A stretch of DNA of 9,591 nucleotides from contig JAKSPV010000046.1 in assembly GCA_024404475.1 (NCBI GenBank), positions 1 through 9,591 of the forward strand, in the 5' to 3' direction. Below, piece by piece: positions 5,734 to 9,591 of this stretch. The notes beneath the pieces are model-generated. The model had not been told where the DNA came from, ran no database searches, and saw only the letters and a program-made list of their open reading frames with translations. Both the position numbers and the translations under genes were made by a program. Each line of letters starts with the position of its first letter. Position 1 is the first letter of the stretch. This DNA is from Clostridia bacterium (GTDB taxonomy: Bacteria > Bacillota > Clostridia > Oscillospirales > CAG-272).

Positions 5734-6978
5734 TTATCGGATATGCCCGTTGCCGACGACGACGTATTTGTACGTCGTCAGTTCACGGAGCCCCATCGGG
5801 CCGCGCGCGTGGAGCTTCTGCGTCGAGATACCCATCTCGCAGCCGAGCCCGAACTCGCCGCCGTCGGTGAAACGCGTGGACGCGTTGACGTAGACCGCCG
5901 CGCTGTCCACGGCCGCGGTGAAATACGCCGCCGCCTCGCCGTCCTCGGTCACGATCGCCTCGCTGTGCCCCGTCGAATGGCGTGCAATGTGTTCCGTCGC
6001 CGCTCTGACGCCGGACACGGCGGCAACTGCCATTTTGTAGTCGAGGAATTCCGTGTCGAAATCGGTCTCCGACGCGGGAACGCCCCGCTTTGAGAGCGCA
6101 AGGCACCGCTCGTCCATGCGGAGCTCGACCGGCGGCTCATGCGCTGTGAGCCGTTCTTCAAGGAGCGGCAGGAAAGTATCAACGATCTTCTCGTCGATGA
6201 GGCAGACCTCGGCGGCGTTGCAGACGGACGGGCGGCTCGTCTTCGCGTTCTCCACGATCGACAGCGCCTTGTCGAAGTCCGCGGCGCCGTCCACGTAGAT
6301 GTGGCAAATGCCGGTGCCCGTTTCGATGCACGGCACGGTGGCGTTCTCGACGCACGCACGGATGAGACCGCGCCCGCCGCGCGGGATCAGAAGATCAATA
6401 TAGCCGACGCCGCGCATCAGTTCGTTCGCGCTCTCGCGCGAGGTGTCCTCGACGAGGAGGACGGCGTCCTCCGGCAGCCCCGCGGCGCGAAGCCCCGTTT
6501 GCAGCGCTTTCGTGATCGCGGCGGCACTTTCGTGCGCCTCTTTCCCCGAGCGGAGAATGGCGGCGTTGCCGCTCTTGATCGCCAGCGCAGCGGCGTCTGA
6601 CGTGACGTTCGGACGGCTCTCGTAGATGATCGCCACGACGCCGAGCGGCACGGAAATTTTCCTGATGGAAAGCCCGTCTTCTCTCACGTGCTCGTCGAGC
6701 ACACGGCCGACGGGATCGGGCAGCATCACGACGTCGCGGATGCCGTTTGCCATCGCGGTGATACGCGCCGCGGTGAGCGTCAGCCGGTCGAGCATGACAT
6801 CCGAGACGGTGCCTTTCGCTTTTTTGACGTCGTTTTCGTTCGCGCGGAGGATCGCCGGGGTGCTGACCTCGAGCGAGTCCGCCATGGCGAGCAGCGCGCA
6901 GTTTTTGACGTCGCCGGACGCGGCGGCGACGGCGCGGGACGCTTCCCTCGCCCGCCGCATGATTTCAAGTGTCGTCAT
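5734..6978 (-). CDS. proA: Glutamate-5-semialdehyde dehydrogenase (gamma-glutamyl phosphate reductase)
   Basis: A 414-aa enzyme of the aldehyde dehydrogenase superfamily that reduces gamma-glutamyl phosphate with NADPH to glutamate-5-semialdehyde, which cyclises to pyrroline-5-carboxylate. Its length matches E. coli ProA (417 aa). Visible blocks: PLGVVAIIYESRPNVT at 111-126, KSGNAAILRSGKEA at 135-148, LIPRGG at 197-202, the catalytic cysteine in RPSVCNAAE (Cys253), ASTRFTDGGEFGLG at 366-379, and the terminal ARGPMGLRELTTYKY at 391-405. The ATG at 6978 is 14 nt after the proB stop with only a G-rich, weak ribosome binding site (GGGGGCGG), consistent with translation coupled to proB. The longer upstream open frame runs inside proB and is not used. 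Confidence 0.97.
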   Translation of the reverse strand: MTTLEIMRRAREASRAVAAASGDVKNCALLAMADSLEVSTPAILRANENDVKKAKGTVSDVMLDRLTLTAARITAMANGIRDVVMLPDPVGRVLDEHVREDGLSIRKISVPLGVVAIIYESRPNVTSDAAALAIKSGNAAILRSGKEAHESAAAITKALQTGLRAAGLPEDAVLLVEDTSRESANELMRGVGYIDLLIPRGGRGLIRACVENATVPCIETGTGICHIYVDGAADFDKALSIVENAKTSRPSVCNAAEVCLIDEKIVDTFLPLLEERLTAHEPPVELRMDERCLALSKRGVPASETDFDTEFLDYKMAVAAVSGVRAATEHIARHSTGHSEAIVTEDGEAAAYFTAAVDSAAVYVNASTRFTDGGEFGLGCEMGISTQKLHARGPMGLRELTTYKYVVVGNGHIR

Positions 6979-6992
6979 GAGAGCCGCCCCCG

Positions 6993-7766
6993 TCAGCCGT
7001 TCTTCCGGCCGATGAATTTCGTGCCGGTGAACGTGCCGTCGAGAATATCGTAAAGGATCGCGGGATCCTTGCCGTTGGCGATCACCATATCGCACCCGGC
7101 GCCCGTCGCGATCTTCGCGGCCTCGAGCTTCGTGATCATGCCGCCGGTGCCGACGGCGGAGCCGCGGCCGCCCGCGAGGGCTTCGATCTCAGGCGTGACG
7201 CGCTCGACGACGGAGATCAGCTCAGCCGTGGGATCGGTGCGCGGATCGGCCGAATAAAGCCCGTCGATGTCGGAGAGGAGCACGAGCAGATCGGCGCCGA
7301 CGCTTTCCGCGACGATCGCGGCGAGCGTGTCGTTGTCGCCGATCGTCAGTTCCTTCGTCGCAACGGTGTCGTTCTCGTTGATGATCGGAATGACGCCGAG
7401 TTCGAGCAGTTTTCCGAGCGTGCCGATAAAGTTCGCGTGCTGCGCCTCGTCGGTGAGGTTCGCCGCCGTCAGAAGCATCTGCGCGACGGTGTGGTTGTAT
7501 TCGCCGAACAGCCGGTCATAGGTGTACATCAGCTCACACTGACCGACGGCGGCCGCCGCCTGCTTCATCGTCGTTTCGGTCGGGCGCTCTTTCAGAAAGA
7601 GCTTGCCCATGCCCATGCCGACAGCGCCGGAGGAGACGATGATGACCTCTTCTCCGGAATTCTTGATGTCGCTGACGACCTTGCAGAATTTTTCGATATG
7701 CCGGACGTTCACATGGCCGGTCGAATACGCCAGCGTGGACGTGCCGATCTTGATCACGATTCTCAT
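6993..7766 (-). CDS. proB: Glutamate 5-kinase, short form without PUA domain
   Basis: A 257-aa amino acid kinase that phosphorylates glutamate to gamma-glutamyl phosphate, the first and usually proline-inhibited step of proline synthesis. Motifs: KIGTST at 6-11, VSSGAVGMGMG at 44-54, INENDTV at 129-135, GDNDTLAA at 143-150, LLSDIDGLYSADPR at 163-176 and GTGGMITKLEAAK at 206-218. E. coli ProB is 367 aa and carries a C-terminal PUA domain; this protein ends right after the kinase fold, so the PUA domain is absent. Such single-domain forms are known in some bacteria. The coding end is clean and proA follows at 14 nt, so this is not a frameshift. The ATG at 7766 has AAGGAG at 7774-7779 (7-nt spacing), which overlaps the folA stop codon and implies coupling to it. 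Confidence 0.96.
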   Translation of the reverse strand: MRIVIKIGTSTLAYSTGHVNVRHIEKFCKVVSDIKNSGEEVIIVSSGAVGMGMGKLFLKERPTETTMKQAAAAVGQCELMYTYDRLFGEYNHTVAQMLLTAANLTDEAQHANFIGTLGKLLELGVIPIINENDTVATKELTIGDNDTLAAIVAESVGADLLVLLSDIDGLYSADPRTDPTAELISVVERVTPEIEALAGGRGSAVGTGGMITKLEAAKIATGAGCDMVIANGKDPAILYDILDGTFTGTKFIGRKNG

Positions 7767-7778
7767 AAAAGGACTCCT

Positions 7779-8297
7779 TTACTGCCCTTCGCTTATGCGG
7801 CGGTAAGTTTCAAAACGGTAGCGCATGTCGCTCGGCGTGTCCGTCTCCGGGTCGGCACAGCACCACTCGCCCGTCTGTACCCGCTCCCACGCGGGATCCG
7901 CGTCGAGGTCCGGGAAGAACGCATCGCTGACGAACGTCTTGTCGAACCGCGTGACGAACGCCTCGGTACAATACGGCAGAAGTTCGGCGTACACGCTCGC
8001 GCCGCCGATCACGACAGCGTCTTCGGTGTCCCCGCTGAGGAGATCAAGCAGTTCCGGCACGCCGCGGACGACCTCGGCGCCCGGCACGACGAAGCCGGGC
8101 CGGCGGCTGAGGATGATGTTCCGGCGTTTCGGCAGGGGATTCCCGCCCGGGAACGTCGCAAGCGTTTTCGAGCCGAGGATGACCGTCTTCCCCGCGGTCA
8201 GAGCGCGGAAGTTCTTCATATCCGCGCGGACGTGCGCGAGAAGCGCACCGGCGTTGCCGATGCCCCAGGCGTTATCGACTGCTACAACAAGCTGCAT
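7779..8297 (-). CDS. folA: Dihydrofolate reductase
   Basis: A 172-aa enzyme that reduces dihydrofolate to tetrahydrofolate with NADPH, regenerating the cofactor oxidised by ThyA, its immediate upstream neighbour. Visible elements: an N-terminal strand and loop LVVAVDNAWGIG (3-14), catalytic acid Asp26 in RADMKNF, GSKTLATFPG (42-51), LPKRRNIILS (55-64), and VIGGASVYAELLPY (96-109) with the conserved Gly-Gly. The usual Pro-Trp before the catalytic acid (E. coli P21-W22) is replaced by Leu20-Ala21 within LLAH, a change I recall in some clostridial enzymes. The ATG at 8297 has GAAGGA at 8305-8310 with 7-nt spacing, 24 nt after thyA. The stop lies inside the ribosome binding site of proB. Confidence 0.95.
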   Translation of the reverse strand: MQLVVAVDNAWGIGNAGALLAHVRADMKNFRALTAGKTVILGSKTLATFPGGNPLPKRRNIILSRRPGFVVPGAEVVRGVPELLDLLSGDTEDAVVIGGASVYAELLPYCTEAFVTRFDKTFVSDAFFPDLDADPAWERVQTGEWCCADPETDTPSDMRYRFETYRRISEGQ

Positions 8298-8321
8298 GGC
8301 TGATTCCTTCTTTCTGAAAAC

Positions 8322-9152
8322 TCACACCGCGACCGGGAATTTCGGGATCTTCTCGCCGTGCTGGTAATTCTCCACGGTGAAGCTGTCGGGTGTGAAAGCG
8401 TAAAAGTCCGTGATCGACGGATCGAGCGTCACCTTCGGCGCCGGGTACGGCGTCCGGGAGATGAGCTCCTCGACGATCGGGATATGTCTGTCGTAAATGT
8501 GCGCGTCGGCGATGACGTGGACGAACTCGCCCGGCTGAAGCCCGGCGCACTGCGCCAGCATCAGCACAAGCGCGGCATACTGCGCCACGTTCCACGCGTT
8601 CGCCGCGAGCATATCCTGCGAGCGCTGATTGAGGATCGCGCAGAGTTTCCCGTCCACGACGTTGAACGTCATGCTGTACGCGCAGGGGTAGAGATTCATC
8701 TCGTGCAGGTCGGCGAAATTATAGATGTTCGTCATGATCCGGCGTGAGCAGGGGTTGTTTTTGAGGTCGTAGAGCACGCGATCGACCTGGTCGAACATGC
8801 CCTCGCGGTACTCGTGCTTGACGCCGAGCTGATAGCCGTACGCCTTGCCGATCGAGCCGTCCGCGTCTGCCCAGCTGTCCCAGATGTGCAGGCCGAGGTC
8901 GTTCACGTTATTCGATTTCTTCTGCCAGATCCAGAGCACTTCCTGCACGCAGCTTTTCAGGTTGATCGGGCGGATCGTGAGCAGCGGGAACTCCTCCGAA
9001 AGATCGTAGCGGTTGACGACGCAGAAACGCTTTTTCGTATAGGCGATCTCGCCGTCGTCCCAGTGCGGGCGCACGCGCTCGTCGCGCACCCAGCTGCCCT
9101 CCTCGAGAATGGAACGGCAGGTGTTGATAAAGGCAATATCGGCAGAACTCAT
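8322..9152 (-). CDS. thyA: Thymidylate synthase (ThyA type)
   Basis: A 276-aa enzyme that converts dUMP to dTMP using 5,10-methylenetetrahydrofolate, releasing dihydrofolate. The catalytic cysteine is Cys157 in LYPCAYS; other blocks are EVLWIWQKKSNNV (71-83), IWDSWADADGSIGKAYGYQ (90-108), NNPCSRRIM (132-140), NQRSQDMLAANAWNVAQYA (175-193) and the substrate-binding HVIADAHIY (212-220), ending with FPVAV as in most ThyA proteins. The usual RTGTGT phosphate-loop sequence is replaced by RVRPHW at about 25-31, a form I recall in Clostridia ThyA proteins. The ATG at 9152 has AAGGAG at 9161-9166 (8-nt spacing); an in-frame TTG eight codons earlier would translate the ribosome binding site. It is the first gene of the thyA-folA-proB-proA-proC run. 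Confidence 0.97.
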   Translation of the reverse strand: MSSADIAFINTCRSILEEGSWVRDERVRPHWDDGEIAYTKKRFCVVNRYDLSEEFPLLTIRPINLKSCVQEVLWIWQKKSNNVNDLGLHIWDSWADADGSIGKAYGYQLGVKHEYREGMFDQVDRVLYDLKNNPCSRRIMTNIYNFADLHEMNLYPCAYSMTFNVVDGKLCAILNQRSQDMLAANAWNVAQYAALVLMLAQCAGLQPGEFVHVIADAHIYDRHIPIVEELISRTPYPAPKVTLDPSITDFYAFTPDSFTVENYQHGEKIPKFPVAV

Positions 9153-9187
9153 GGCAGCGTCTCCTTCGAGAAACAATATTTCAATTT

Positions 9188-9216
9188 ATTGTAGCATATC
9201 ATCAAAAAAAGCGCAA
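9188..9216 (-). promoter_or_regulatory. Sigma-A promoter of the thyA-folA-proBAC operon
   Basis: On the minus strand: -35 TTGCGC (9211-9216), a 17-bp spacer, and -10 TACAAT (9188-9193) preceded by TGC (extended -10). The expected start is near 9181, giving a leader of about 30 nt. The -35 box and part of the spacer lie within the 3' arm and T run of the terminator of the preceding permease gene. No other convincing promoter is visible before folA, proB, proA or proC. Confidence 0.75.
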
Positions 9217-9255
9217 GGGCACGGCAAAATTTCTGCCGTGTCTCTGCACTTTTTT
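9204..9255 (-). terminator. Long interrupted terminator hairpin after the permease gene
   Basis: On the minus strand, AAAAAAGTGCA (9245-9255) pairs with a downstream arm ending in seven T residues (9204-9215), with one G-U pair; inside it a second perfect stem, CACGGCA/TGCCGTG (9234-9240 with 9220-9226), closes a 7-nt loop. A small internal bulge separates the stems. It starts 9 nt after the permease stop. The outer arms overlap the thyA promoter, and the structure is nearly symmetric so it could also act on the plus strand. Confidence 0.75.
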
Positions 9256-9264
9256 CATCAATAA

Positions 9265-9591
9265 TCAGCCATTGTCCGAGCGTGCGCGGCACGAAAAGAC
9301 GATCGCCGCGAGAAGATACACGCCCGCCGTCCAGGCGAGAACGGTCAGGGCAGGCGCGAGCGCCTCCGCCCACGTGAACGTCCCGCCGAGGATCATCCGC
9401 GAAAGGCGCACCGCGGGATAGAACGGCATGACGCAGCACACCGTTTTGAGAAAGCCGGTCAGCGTCTCGACCGGGAGCCACGCGCCGCTGAGGAAGCCGC
9501 CCGCGGAGATCACGATCGAGGAAAGTCCCGGCGCGCTCTGCGCGCTGAGCGCCGTGCCGAACAGGATGCCGAAGCCGATCATGAGCAGCAC
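9265..9591 (-). CDS. ABC-2 type transporter permease, C-terminal part (5' partial)
   Basis: The last 108-109 codons of a membrane protein whose start lies beyond the right edge. The segment GGFLSGAWLPVETLTGF, followed by a short amphipathic stretch and MPFYPAVRLSRMILGG, matches the re-entrant loop region typical of ABC-2 permeases (DrrB/NatB-like exporters), and a final helix (about ALTVLAWTAGVYLLAAIVF) precedes a short polar tail. Such proteins pair with an ATP-binding subunit to export drugs, lipids, polysaccharide or ions; the partner would be outside the window and the substrate cannot be told. The GTG at the extreme edge is an in-frame codon, not evidence of a start. Confidence 0.78.
   Translation of the reverse strand: MLLMIGFGILFGTALSAQSAPGLSSIVISAGGFLSGAWLPVETLTGFLKTVCCVMPFYPAVRLSRMILGGTFTWAEALAPALTVLAWTAGVYLLAAIVFSCRARSDNG

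Noticed and set aside
7437..8303. Plus-strand open frame (288 codons) opposite proB and folA
   Set aside because: It crosses the boundary of two real genes and has the composition of a reverse-frame artefact.

Overview
The window is a G+C-rich (roughly 60 %), gene-dense bacterial chromosome segment. Strong AGGAGG-type ribosome binding sites, sigma-A promoters (two with perfect TTGACA/TATAAT boxes), rho-independent terminators, and Clostridia-like forms of ThyA, FolA, AsnA and the NfeD/SPFH pair all point to a high-GC anaerobic Firmicute, perhaps an Oscillospirales- or Christensenellales-like gut lineage. The phylum is an inference from gene style; no rRNA or species-level marker is present. 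I see no tRNA, rRNA, CRISPR array, insertion sequence or phage gene.

Layout, left to right. (1) 1-892, plus strand: the last 17 codons of an unknown gene, then a class I SAM-dependent methyltransferase, closed by a strong bidirectional hairpin. (2) 899-2492, minus strand: a two-gene membrane operon, nfeD-like followed by an SPFH/band-7 (stomatin-like) gene, with its own promoter. (3) 2570-3662, minus strand: monocistronic asnA (ammonia-dependent asparagine synthetase) with a textbook promoter and terminator. (4) 3692-4525, plus strand: a second perfect-consensus promoter, divergent from asnA, drives two small four-helix membrane proteins that look like tandem paralogues, ending in a shared bidirectional terminator. 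(5) 4556-4807, minus strand: an 83-aa, eight-cysteine protein resembling the TIGR04076 family, in a clearly AT-richer patch. (6) 4906-9152, minus strand: a tightly packed run thyA-folA-proB-proA-proC (gaps of 24, 12, 14 and 36 nt) read from one promoter next to thyA. (7) 9265-9591, minus strand: the C-terminal part of an ABC-2 type permease running off the right edge; its terminator is interleaved with the thyA promoter.

How the genes work together. ThyA makes dTMP and leaves dihydrofolate, which FolA reduces back to tetrahydrofolate. ProB, ProA and ProC form the complete glutamate-to-proline route, so one transcript appears to couple thymidylate/folate recycling with proline synthesis. The NfeD/SPFH pair is a membrane-organisation or membrane-stress module. 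Most of the window is ordinary housekeeping. I found no convincing new multi-gene system; the parts most worth a second look are the paralogous membrane-protein pair, the AT-rich cysteine-rich gene, the thyA-folA-proBAC linkage, and the terminator/promoter overlap before thyA.
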